From: Trebouxia sp. TZW2008
Lineage: Eukaryota; Chlorophyta; Trebouxiophyceae; Trebouxiales; Trebouxiaceae
Reading direction: 5' to 3'
Length of the DNA: 64,000 bases
Assembly: GCA_002118135.1 (NCBI GenBank)
Contig: BDIU01000301.1
Location: forward strand, 62,001 to 126,000
The notes below the pieces were generated by a model. That model made no database searches. It was not told the origin of the DNA and saw nothing but the letters and a program-made list of their open reading frames with translations. Below, piece by piece: positions 23,901-34,100 of this stretch. How positions within the stretch are numbered: the stretch's first letter is position 1; the number at the start of each line of letters is the position of its first letter. The position numbers and the translations under genes were made by a program.

Positions 23901-26900
23901 TTGCTGATGTGCAAAGCCTCAAATAGTGCTGTTGTTAAGCTGCAACGCTTGCTCCAAGCAGCAACAACATGAACAGCTGCAGTGCGGAACATCAGCAAGA
24001 ACAGTGGCTGATTTCTACCCCTGTGTTGGAGACAAGCGACGCTTCCTGCAAATGTGAGCAGGACGCGACAGATTCCCAAACACAGGAACTGGTAGCAGGC
24101 CTGTGCCCTTCCTTGATGATCTGCAAAGCCTCAAACAATGCTGTTCTTGAGCTGCAGTGGTTGCTCTGGACAACAATAGCCTGAAAAGCTGCAGCTGTCC
24201 TTGCAATGTGAACAATCAGCAAAAGAGTGCTTGATACCCATCCCTGTGCTTGGGGCAGTCATCCCATACTGCACATGTGGGCAGAAAGAGGTGCCATTGC
24301 GTTGCTTGTCACTACCTCTTGCTGTAAGGCTTTGCTCAAGGCTTTGCAGATCATCAAGCAGGCATGTTGCATTGCTAGCATTGCATTGCATTGCAAGCAA
24401 TGCAACATGCCTGATACCTGGTTTTGTTTTGCAGCAACTGAGTACTTAGGGACGTCAGCTTGTATTTGTTGTCATGGTTGTCCCAAGTCCTCAGCAGCTG
24501 CATGCTGTAGGACACAATAGATCAAGGCATGCAGAGCAACTACCGTACCCAGGAAACCCAGCGTATGTCTGTTGTCAGACCTGTCTCAGGTTTCCAGCAG
24601 TGATGGCGGGTAGACTTGACAAGCAGCGCATTCAGCCAAAAAGCAAACAAGCTGCATACCTAGGAAAGCCAGCTTGTACTTGTTATCAGGCTTGTCTCGG
24701 GTCCTCAGCAATCGTGACAAGTAACACAACTGGAAACACGCAAGACAACTGGGTACCTAGGAAAGCCAGCTTGTGCTTGTTGTCGGGATTGTCGCGGGTC
24801 CTGAGCAATTGTGTGGACAGATTGTGACAAGTAACACAACCAGAAATACGCAAGACAACTGGGTACCTAGGAACGCCAGCTTGTACTTGTTGTCGGGATT
24901 GTCCCTTGTCCTGAGCAGCTGCATGCCCAGGGCCTCTGTGTAGAACTTGATGGATCGGTCCAAGTCTGTGACTCGCAACATCACCTACACAGAATTGTCT
25001 GTCACAGCCTTGCATCATTTTTGCAAACAGACCAATGCATGCCCTTCAGCGCAGAAAGTGATACATCAGGTCAAGTCTGTGACTGACAGACTCATTTGTG
25101 CAAGAATTGACTGTCACAGCCTTGCTTAGAGTCTGACATTGAACCCAAGCATGCCTACAGCTTCTGTGTACAAACTTGATGGATCGGTTCAAGTCTGTCA
25201 CTCTCTATATCACCTGTACACAAATGCTTGAAAGGTCAGAGCGTTGAGAAACAGACCAGTGCATGCGATGCCCAGGATCAGGCTTGCATGCCCAGAGCTT
25301 CTTAGTCCAACACAGTCACATGCAATGTTGCCGACACAACATTACATCCGTAATTCCACACCATTCATCCGAGTCCAAGTCGGCCACATACGATGTCACC
25401 CGTGCAACACAGTTTCACGCCCTGCCATGTTTCACAGTATTCAGGACACAGACTGTCACAGTTTTGTCGGAGCTCCTTGACAGCCCTACTTACAATCTGA
25501 CAACGAACCAGTGCAAGTGCAGTAAAAGATGAAGTCCCTCGGATTGCAGTCAAGAGGACAGATTATGTTCTGCTGTGTGCGCGTTATGCATTTTCCTTAA
25601 TTCTAGTGTACACTTGACGCTTAGGGTACGCTTAGGGTTTTGAAATATTGGTTTTACTAATTTGCTTAGTGATTTCATATCAGGCCCACCATTTAGAATT
25701 TAGAGACGCAGTTGTAGGTTTAAGGGTTTTAGGGAAGAGTACACTACATTTAAGGAATAGGGCATTATGCCTGTGCGCACACAGGATCAGGAAACTGTGC
25801 AATGTGCTTGGCTGGGGTGCGGGCCAAGCACCCTCATTTGTTTGAGGGCTGCCGTTGTAACATGCACGCTTTTTTTGCGCAACATGATCATTTGGGGGTG
25901 TTTCACTATGTCATAGACTGCCTGAATTTCATGGACATATAGTCATCGCCACTGTGTGGCACATGTGATCAGCCTTGATGGCTGGCTAAAGCATGTAAAG
26001 TTTCTCTCTCTCTCTCTCTTGCCGTCATGCATACAAAGAACAAAGGCTGGCTAGGACAGTAGGACGATTTTCTTGTTCTCATGCTAAACATGTGCTAGAC
26101 AGGCTTAGCAGGCCCAGCTAGGTATGTACTGGAGCAATCAGCTGTCTCCAATCAGTGCTATGCTGAACAAACAAGACAATGATAACAGCTCATCACTGAG
26201 GCAGCGCTGCTTGAGCAGTGGGCTCTGTCTTTGCCTTCCTTGGTGATTGGCTCCCACTTGAAACTTATTGCTGATGCTGAAGAAGAAGAAGAAGAAGAAG
26301 AAGAGGAGATTTACATGCTTTAGCAAGCCAACAAGGCTGATTGCCTGCGCCGCTGATGCTGACTGTTAACAGAAGGCAGTCTTACCTGGGCAATGGGCTC
26401 TTTGATCTTGCCTTCCCTGGTGATGAGCTCCCACTTGTAGCCAGTTGGGTCCTCCACAAATGCAATGACTGTCTTGCCTCCCTTCACAGGGCCAGCGTCC
26501 CTAGAAACCTTGCCTCCTGTACATTCATCAGTCATTTAAGAGATGGGATTCATGTGCCGTTGATGTATGCCAGACTCTTTGCTTCTTTTGTCATTGCTTG
26601 CATCTTGCACCCTTGAATTATGACTGTCTTGGGCCCCTTCACAGGGCCAGCGTCCCTTGACACCTTGCCTCCTGCAGAGACCAAATTGATGCAACGTTGA
26701 TACATATTTGAGTCTTTCATGGGTTCTCCACAAATGCAATGACTGCCTTGCCTCCCTTCACAGAGCCAGCATCCCTTCACAGAGCCAGCATCCCTTGACA
26801 CCTTGCCTCCTGCAGAGAACGCATTGATACAACATTGGTGCGTAGTTGAGTCTTTCAAGGATCCTTCACAAATGCAATAACTGTCTTGCCTCCCTTTACT

Positions 26901-28224
26901 GGACCAGCATCCCTTGACACCTTGCCTCCTATACAAATGCATTCATCATTCGTTTTCAGAGATTGGATTCATCTGCCATTGATGCATGACAGACTCTTCG
27001 CTTCGTTTGTCATTGCTTCAATCCTGCACCCTTGATTCATGCCTGTTTTGCCTCCACAGTGTTCACCGCCCGTTCACAAATGGCAGCAGCATTGACAGGC
27101 AAGAGCAGCAGAGGCGCCCACATCAACTGCATGAGTCTAATGCTTGCATGTGAGCTTACTCGACACCATGCTTGGGAGTGAGACTGAACATCTGTAACAG
27201 CTTTCAACTTGCATGTGTTTTGGCGGATGGACACCAGCAAAAGTTGCATGTGTTTTGGCGAATTGACACCAGCGCAAGTTGCATGTGTTTTGGCGGATTT
27301 ACACCAGCGAAAGTTGCGTGTGTTTTGGCGGATTGACACCAGCGAAAGTTGCGTGTGTTTTGGCAAATTGACACCAGCAAAACTTGCATACAGGCTCATG
27401 TCGTGTCAAGATAGCTCAGCTTGCTTGGAGTGATGTGCGCAACAAGCGCATGCTCTGAAAACAACCGAACAGACATGGGTGCTGCTGAAGTAAATGAAGG
27501 CGGGTAACAGGACAGGTCAAGACCCACCGGCGCTCTTGATGCTCTCTGTTGTCTTGTAAACGTCTGGAAGCGCCAATGCAAAGTGTCCAAAACCAGTACC
27601 CAGGTTGTAGCTGTCCACTCCGTAGTTCTGTGTCAGCTCAAGGCAGAAGTTTGTGTCTTCGGGACCATATCCCATAAACGCATTTGTGTATTTGTCCTGC
27701 ATGATGTCAAAAGGTTTTCAAGACAGCGTTTTCTTGTTGTAGTGACAGTCAACAGAGTGACACTCTTGATGTCACAACAATGAAAGTGGGAACCATGCAT
27801 TGCATTCTGACTGCACGGGTGCTTCAAACTCGATATACTGACAAACTTCTTGGTAACAAAAGCAGTCCTTACACCAAGAGTTTACTGTAAATGCGTCATG
27901 ACTCTGTGTGACCCTTTGAGAAAATTGTGGACTTGTCTTGCATGGCATCAAACATAGTTCACAATGGTTTGCCAGTGCAGTATATTGTGCTGTGCCGTGA
28001 CAGTCCTTGCAGTTGCCGCGCCTAGGTGCAAGCTACTTAAGGGCTCAAGAACATCGAAGGTGACATACGTCTGGCACATCTCGGTATCGCAGCTGCTTCA
28101 TGCCGAAGTGCTTCTTGTAGTACTCTATGGTGTCGTCCATATTGCCGACACGGTATACAGCATGCAGGAAACGCCTTTTGTCCTGCTTGGGCCATTGCTT
28201 GGCATCGTCACTCGCTGCGGCCAT
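20966..28224 (-). CDS. Two-domain glyoxalase I (lactoylglutathione lyase), plant type
   Basis: Converts the methylglyoxal-glutathione hemithioacetal to S-lactoylglutathione. Six exons, 28069-28224, 27528-27696, 26386-26516, 24867-24984, 22684-22796 and 20966-21139, join in frame to 286 residues, the size of plant two-domain GLXI. Domain 1 keeps all four metal-ligand positions of the bacterial enzyme: His in [10 protein letters not shown], Glu in LELTQNYG, His in GFGHFALAL and Glu in YKWELI. Domain 2 has [28 protein letters not shown] and GYAQVAMSS, and ends [16 protein letters not shown]. Its second His is Gln and its last Glu is lost, as in plant homologues whose second site is degenerate. 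The start is the first ATG; no transit peptide is obvious. Introns are long (up to 2 kb) and full of copies of exon edges, a minisatellite and two MITEs. Diverges from SUZ12. Confidence 0.95.
21195..21875 (-). repeat. Four tandem copies of glyoxalase exon 6 in intron 5
   Basis: True exon 6 (20966-21139) encodes [19 protein letters not shown] and [10 protein letters not shown]. Diverged copies lie at about 21195-21310, 21367-21482, 21536-21646 and 21785-21875, spaced about 165 bp. Each keeps the exon start (GATGTGTxCAAGACAGC), and most keep a preceding AG. Frameshifts such as an extra C in the CCCCCC run mark them as non-coding. Confidence 0.92.
21925..22015 (+). repeat. SINE-like dispersed repeat copy
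   Basis: CGTTGGAGACAGTTGCTTGA, GTACGTACCTAGCTGGGCCT, GCTGAGCCTGCCTAGCACAC. In glyoxalase intron 5. Confidence 0.85.
22860..23500 (-). repeat. Copies of glyoxalase exon 5 5' end in intron 4
   Basis: True exon 5 begins [18 protein letters not shown] at 22796. Upstream copies occur at about 22862-22930 ([18 protein letters not shown]), 23010-23060, 23335-23395 and 23460-23500, increasingly diverged. A pogo-like MITE (23109-23285) is inserted among them. Confidence 0.85.
23109..23285 (+). mobile_element. Pogo-like MITE, copy 3 (best preserved)
   Basis: Starts TA-CAGCAAACTCTTGTTGTAA and ends TTACAACAAGAGTTTACTG-TA. The inverted ends pair over about 20 bp with TA on both sides. TIRs of the form CAGTAAACTC.TGTT with TA duplication are typical of pogo/Tigger Tc1-mariner elements. 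The interior repeats GTCCTTA several times. 173 bp between the TAs, no coding capacity. Confidence 0.92.
23525..24440. repeat. Minisatellite, about 215-bp unit, in glyoxalase intron 4
   Basis: About four units share GATGATCTGCAAAGCCTCAAA (near 23676, 23905 and 24116, with an inverted-looking variant near 24341) and GCAGACCATCAGCAGCA. No coding content recognised. Confidence 0.75.
24361..24411. other. 16-bp inverted repeat (hairpin)
   Basis: GGCATGTTGCATTGCT and its exact complement AGCAATGCAACATGCC flank a 19-nt loop made of TTGCA repeats. Confidence 0.7.
24540..24822 (-). repeat. Three tandem copies of glyoxalase exon 4 3' end plus donor in intron 4
   Basis: True exon 4 ends [18 protein letters not shown] at 24867. 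Copies downstream on the coding strand lie at about 24762-24822, 24655-24720 and 24540-24600, with [18 protein letters not shown] in the first. Each ends in the donor context CCTAG|GTA or a close variant. The unit is about 110 bp. Confidence 0.9.
25060..25215 (-). repeat. Copies of glyoxalase exon 4 5' end in intron 3
   Basis: The true exon start (24984) reads, on the plus strand, CAAGTCTGTGACTCGCAACATCACC. Related blocks lie near 25060-25100 and 25178-25215, upstream of the exon on the coding strand, the latter with GATGGATCGGTTCAAGTCTG. Confidence 0.8.
25806..26022 (+). mobile_element. LINE 3' end, copy 2
   Basis: Matches the copy ending at 4200: GGCTGGGGTGCGGGCCAAG, the last codons NFMDI, TAG, then the 3' UTR with GGCTGGCTAAAGCATGTAAA and a (TC)n tail. 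Only about 215 bp remain. It lies in intron 3 of the glyoxalase gene, antisense to it. Confidence 0.88.
26068..26155 (-). repeat. SINE-like dispersed repeat copy
   Basis: Reverse complement shows the family core GGAGACAG..GATTGCTCCAGTAC, CTAGCTGGGCCTGCTAAGCC, then CTAGCACATGTTTAGCATGA. Lies just beyond the LINE tail. Confidence 0.8.
26279..26341 (-). mobile_element. LINE 3' UTR stub with GAA-type tail, copy 4
   Basis: Positions 26306-26341 are the complement of the LINE 3' terminus (TCAGCCTTGTTGGCTTGC, TAAAGCATGTAAA). The tail is (TTC)n, seen as GAAGAAGAAGAA at 26279-26303, where other copies have (TC)n. About 35 bp of LINE sequence remain. Confidence 0.7.
26625..26940 (-). repeat. Three copies of glyoxalase exon 3 5' part with acceptor in intron 2
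   Basis: True exon 3 starts [20 protein letters not shown] after TACAG. Copies at about 26625-26675, 26740-26815 and 26865-26935 encode the same words ([13 protein letters not shown]) and keep the acceptor CAG before GAGGCAAGG. The middle copy has a small internal duplication. Confidence 0.92.
27211..27390. repeat. 36-bp tandem repeat, five copies
   Basis: The unit is roughly GTTGCATGTGTTTTGGCG followed by GATTGACACCAGCGAAA, repeated with few changes. It lies in glyoxalase intron 2 and has no unique spacers. Confidence 0.9.
27722..27889 (-). mobile_element. Pogo-like MITE, copy 4
   Basis: Ends CTTACACCAAGAGTTTACTG-TA. The interior TTCTGACTGCACGGGTGC and CTTCTTGGTAACAAAAGCAG match copy 3 in reverse. 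The left end is eroded. Lies in glyoxalase intron 1. Confidence 0.8.
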
Positions 28225-28982
28225 GACTCTGTGGGTGCTGGCTCTGCGTGCGTGTGCACGGGAGCAAAAATTTTGCGAGGTTCTGAAGGGTGTGAAGCAG
28301 TGCCTGCATGCGTCGATCTGAAGCTCAGGAACCACGCTCACAAACCGATGCAGCGTACCTTGATCAGCAGCTTGCGGTCGTACATGCACGTCGACACATC
28401 GTCGCCGCGATGCGATGCTGCAGTGGCAGCGCGCAGAATGGACAAGGCAAGAACCGTTGCAGTCAGGCGATGATGTCAAGCTATGCGACTTCGGGCATCG
28501 ATTTGCAAGTGGGCAAGCAGCTTTGGAAACACCAGATACTTTACCTGTTGGGCACTCCAGTGCGCAGAAGTGTTGTCATAGGGGTGTTGCTCGCTAAATG
28601 TGCAGCGGTCGGTAAGTACTTGTCACTGGCGAGGCAGAGACCGATGCGCTTAATCGTGTCAACACATGCCGGAACACAATCGCAACGCCGGGGTTGCTTG
28701 AGAATACGAAACGGTCTGAGTCGAGCTGAACCTCAACGTTCTTCTGCTGATGGTCTCGCTTCCTGTGTGTGGCCGTAAGATTCGACGTCCCCTGCATGCT
28801 TTGGCGTGGTCTCTAGAGCATTGCCGCACTTGCGTCATACTCCAAGTCGTCGTCCCACGATCTTGTTCCGTCGAAGCTCGGCCTCAGTTTCAGAAGCGAG
28901 CGCTATGTGTGCGCGATGTGAGGAGGCTCCTGAGCCGCGTTGATTGCGGAGTGCTATTGCTCTGAGTGCCGGTGCTTGCAAC
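28225..28982. promoter_or_regulatory. Divergent upstream region of glyoxalase I and SUZ12
   Basis: Lies between two oppositely directed start codons. The glyoxalase frame stays open upstream without an ATG. No defined promoter element is recognised. Confidence 0.4.
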
Positions 28983-31063
28983 ATGGGCGACTGTGGGCCG
29001 AGCACCAGCGGCAGGGACGAGCTATCTGAAAAAGAGAAACACGCCCTCAGCGGGTTGTGGGTCTTTGTCCAGCCGATGAATCTATACAAGCATTTGCAGC
29101 AGCGACAGCAGTCCAATGTAAGATCTGCAAGTTTTGTCCCCGCAAGGTTTAGCTTGCTGCTAAACCAGGCACCTCAGAAAGCTGACTCGCTATGTTGCTT
29201 GACTAGGCCTCATTCCTGCGAAGAAACCTAACATATCATAGGCCGCAACACAGCAGCTCTGATCTCAGGTACAGTACCTGTCAAGCTGACAAACCTGTGC
29301 AACCTGTGCAACAGTGCACACAGCTTTTGAGTACACACTGCTGGAAAGCTTAGCATCATGTGCATTGGAGCCAGGTGTGCACACAGCACTTGTCAAGCAA
29401 ATACTGCTTCTAGACAGCTCGGGATTGAGTGCGTTGGAGGCAAGTTTTGGTCCTGCTACAGGAATACCAAGCTGTTCCTTCAGCTCTCTTTTGAGGAGGA
29501 GCATCAAGCGTCCCCGCTGTTTGTGATCATGTGCAAGAAGGTCCTCGGAATTGGTCGAAAGTCTGCCATGGTAAGGCAGCAAACAGCAAAACTATGTCTG
29601 GCCTTGTCGCTGCACACTGTGCATATGTATTACAGCTGCCTGTTACATGCTCTGGCTGCTTGACAACACTGTTGTACAAGACACTGCTGAGCATGCTCGT
29701 TGTGACACGTTGTTGGCACAAGCTGTAATTGCTGCCAACACGGCTAGCATCAAGATTCTTGCTTGAGTGTTGCTGATCATGCAGAGTCCAGACCATGGCT
29801 TGTGTGCTAGGGGTTGTAGCACAGACTGTCCACTATACCACAAACCCTTGCTGAAAAAAATGTTTTGACGCAGTCGTTTGAGCCACTGTCAGTTCAGCTC
29901 ATCACATTTGATGCATCAGCCAGCTGCCATGGCAGCTCCAGGATTACTGTCAAAGTTCCTCATGAGCATCAGCATCAGTCTGCACAGCTAGGCGTCATCA
30001 CACTGACATCTGGTGAGTCTTGTGGGCACAACATACATCTGTGCAGCTCAGTAAGTTCTTGCAGGAGTCAGCAAGCACTCGTCTCCGTGTTGGGTGTTGA
30101 CGCTCTATGCATCACTCACCATGACCTATGGATTATGCACATGTCCATGTTGTGCCTTTTCATGTCCTGCCTATACACAACAGACCAGAACTGCATGGAG
30201 CGTTGTGTATAGGAGTGCTTTTGACGGGTATGTCTGAGTCATGCTCATGAGACTGACTCATTGGATGTTTTGTCTTGCACAGGCAACCCATCCATCAGGC
30301 ATTTGCTGGAGACATGCAAAAAGAAGATCAAGAGGCACAAAAGTGGCAGTTGCCTTTCAAAGCAAGCGCCATCTACAGCTTCAACACGTGTCTTCTCCCT
30401 TTCTCAAGGTCTGTTTTGGCAGCAAAGCATGTCCCTGATGGTGATAAGCCTGAAGCAATGCATTCGGGCAGCGCTTTGTGCTGTCTGTATGTGATGAAAC
30501 TGCAACTGTATGAAAAGATTGGCACCACCTGAAGTCAAGTAAAGCATAAGATTGGTATGAGATGCAGTTTGCATACTTGCAACCATGCAGCATCACGGCA
30601 AAAACTTGGTGCAGTCAAGTGGCGCATGAAATACACATGCATATGAAAATGTTGTCAGATGCTATCTACAGGGCGGAGATCAAAGGCAGGGCGCAATATT
30701 GAGCCCAGCCCGTATCTTATTGCTGCAGACTGCTTTCTGGACAAGTCCTCTGGCTTGCTCCTCACCCACAGAGCAGTCCTGATGTGAACTCTTCTTGTTT
30801 TGCAGAAGGCTTCCTTGACAAAGCTGTGATCTTGGACTCGACCTTGTTTTGGTGTTCCTGCAGAATGCTCTCTGGACAAGGCGTTTGGCTTGCTACCAAG
30901 TCATGATACAGTTTGTTGGCAGTTTACAGACCTTCCAGCCACTTGGGGCAAAAAGCCAACCTTGCCAGCCAAGGTGAGTATCATCTGCTATTTGAGTATT
31001 ACTGGTAGCTTCTCTTGAGCAAAGTGTACAGAATACAGTTGTGTTGATGGTCAGGTCATAGGG

Positions 31064-31157
<94 letters not shown>

Positions 31158-34100
31158 TCATCTGCTTATCTGTCTGCCTTGCGTTGTTATCCACCCACTC
31201 ACTCCATCCAACTGTCACGAACAAATGCAAACTATCTGCTGTCTTGGCATGAGCATCGGAGTTTGAATTCTGTGACTCAGCTGCTGACAAGACACCTCAA
31301 CACTCATGTTGCTCACGTCTGCCCAGCAATATGTCCACAAACTGACAAATTGCTTGTCTTTTCTCTAGGTGAGCTTGCGTAAAGGAGTCTTGACCACTGT
31401 GCCGAGCAGATCAGGAGTGCTGCTTCAAATCACAAGTCAGGTCAAGGAGGGACCCAGTCTCAGTATGCAGATGGACCTGGCAGCTGCGACAACACCTCTC
31501 AGGTACTGGCACACACACCTAAAACTGATACTGCCTGTACACCTAGCATTCACAATGTGTTGTCAGTATACAACTAGCGATCATACTGGACTCTTCAAGT
31601 TGCAAGTCAGGCTGCAGAAGGACCAAGTGTTAGCATGCAGATGGGCTTGCAGCCGCTCAAATCACTATGAGGTGCCACATGCTACACCTAGCATGGTGCT
31701 GTCAGTGTGATGACTGAACTTCTAACATGAATACTGTGTTGTGTTTGCACAACCAACACGTATACTGCACCCTTGTGTTACACGTCAAGTTAAGGAGGGA
31801 CCTTATTTCAACATGCAGATGAGCCTTGCAGCCTTCCAAACAGCTACCAGGTATTTCGGCTGCCACAAACAACTGGCTTCTACACTCGCAACCGCTCATG
31901 GAAATCAGCCATCCTGCCATCTGTTTGGGTCACAAAGGAGCTGCATGGAAGGCATGCATCCTGTCATTCCCTCTTGACAAGAATTCGGTTGTCATCTGTG
32001 ACTTCATTTGGCTAGGATCATGGAGCTCCTTGTCGGCCATGTAGGCCACACAAAACACCTTTTTGGCTTCATGCATGCAAATAGTGCATGTCTATATTTA
32101 CTCTAACTCACGCAACAGGAACAAGTCCAGGACAGCCAAGCCCGTTTGTCGTAGACAGCACCCATGAACGCCTGCTACAATTTTGCTCATGCTCACAGCA
32201 GAGGTGACCCGCTCTGCTGCATTTCCACTGCAGGGATACCAGGGAATCTAGCTTGGGCAGCGAAGGAAGCAGCAGCAGATGTGCTGAAGCCAATAGTGTG
32301 GTTCAAGGAAGTTCTAATCACCATCGCAACCATGCTCACAGCCAATCGCTGCCAGACAGTCAGGCAAGCCGTCACATGCATCCTTTGCAGCTGTCACATG
32401 CTAAGCTCTCAACACCACATTGAGAGAGAGAGAGAAATTTTACATGCTTTAGCCAGCCAACAAGGCTGATCACATGTGCCACACCGTGGCAATGACTACA
32501 TGTCCATGAAATTGAGGCAGTCTATGACATAGTGGTGCACCCCCAAATGATCATATTGTGCAAAAAAAGCGCGCATGTTATAACCGCAGCCCTCCAACAA
32601 ATGAGGGTACTTGGTGCACGAGCCAGCCAATGCTCCACACTCAAACACTAAGTGCCTTTCATCGTTCAAGGCCCCAGAACCACACAGTGTGCACAGCCTA
32701 CAGGCTCTAGCAATGCCACTGCGACTGTGATGACGTGGTGGCTGCATGTGTGCGTCCATGCTTGCATTTGCACAAGAGACCGCGAACAAACAACGCCCAG
32801 CATGCATGCATCTGCTGTGATTTCCAACATTTGGCACTTGCAATCAGCCCTGATGGCCACACAAAGCATACAAATGCAACTGTTCTTCTCTGCCATCTTT
32901 AATTTGTTCCTCCTCTGCAGGAGGACACCACAGTGCACTTTTGTTACTACTTCCATGACGAGCAGCGGCATGTCAGGGAAGCTACCACAGGCTTTACCTG
33001 CTTTGCCTGTAGGCAATCCTGCAGGGGTCTTCTGGTATGCTGCTGATGTTTTTCCTTGCGGCTGCTGACACCCTTGTTTCTTGCTGTTAGTGCTGCTGCT
33101 GCTTGTGGTGGTGGCAGTACTGTTGTGTTTGCGGCTGCTTAGTGTGCTACCGTGTTCAGTCTTGCTGCTGCTGTTGTTATTGCTGCTGCCGCAGTTGCTG
33201 GTGGTGCTATGATTTTTTCCCCTTGCTGCTATTGCTGCTATTGCCCTTTTCATATTGTCGTTGCTGTGACTGCTGCTCGTGGGCATCGTTGCGTGGTTTT
33301 GTTTCTGCTGCTGCTACTATGGTCTGCTTCTACTGATCCCAGATCTTTGTTCTGCTGCTTTTGCATTACTTCTTCTATTTGGCAGCAGATCTGCTCCACA
33401 CGATTGCACACAATTTATAAAGAGGCAGGTACTGCTTGCTGTTGTCATGCAGGACTTGCAACAACATGTAGAGGTGTCACATGACTTCTTTGACTCCATC
33501 ATATGCAGCACATGAGAGCTGGATCTCACCCGTGTCCTGCAATCATGCAGGGTTTGCAACAGCACACAGAGACGTCACATGGCCTATTTGACTTTACCTA
33601 GTACAGCACACAACAACCAGATCTGACCCATGTCCTGCAATCATGCAACAGCACATAGAGGCGTCACATGAACCCTTTGACTTCATCTAGTACAGCACAC
33701 AAGAACCGGATCTGACCCACGTCCTGCGATCATGCAGGGTTTGAAACAGCACATAGAGGCGTCACACGACCTCTTTGACTTTGAGTATGCCCCTTGGGCT
33801 TCAGGACAGGTTCCCACCATCTTTGTGCGGTGCCCCAGTGACCTGTACAACCAGCAGGGGCAGTTACAGAATCCAGAATGCGATGACATCGGCTTTTGCA
33901 AGGATGGAAAGGTAGATGGCAAGGTCCGCTGCAATGCCTTGACCTTTCCCCCACACTCCATCCCCCCCCTCCCACCCCCCGATGCCCATGCCCTCTCCTA
34001 CCTTTTTGTCCCATCCCTGCATGAACCCCTAAGAAAAGAGATTTTCCAAGAGGCAGGCGCGGCAATTGCAAAACCCACCATGCGATGACACTGACTTTGG

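Noticed and set aside
27211..27390. CRISPR-like array of short regular repeats
   Set aside because: The 36-bp units are directly contiguous, with no unique spacers, in a eukaryotic intron.
30655..30879. Minus-strand open frame over SUZ12 intron and exon 5
   Set aside because: Shadow of the plus-strand exon and its duplicated 5' edges.
31051..31290. Minus-strand frame encoding repeated RQAG and RQTD
   Set aside because: Direct product of reading the CCTG/TCTG microsatellite; not a gene.
33103..33336. Cysteine-rich frame encoding CCCCCYCC stretches
   Set aside because: Reading of a TGCTGC/TGT-rich intron segment in SUZ12. No conserved spacing of cysteines.
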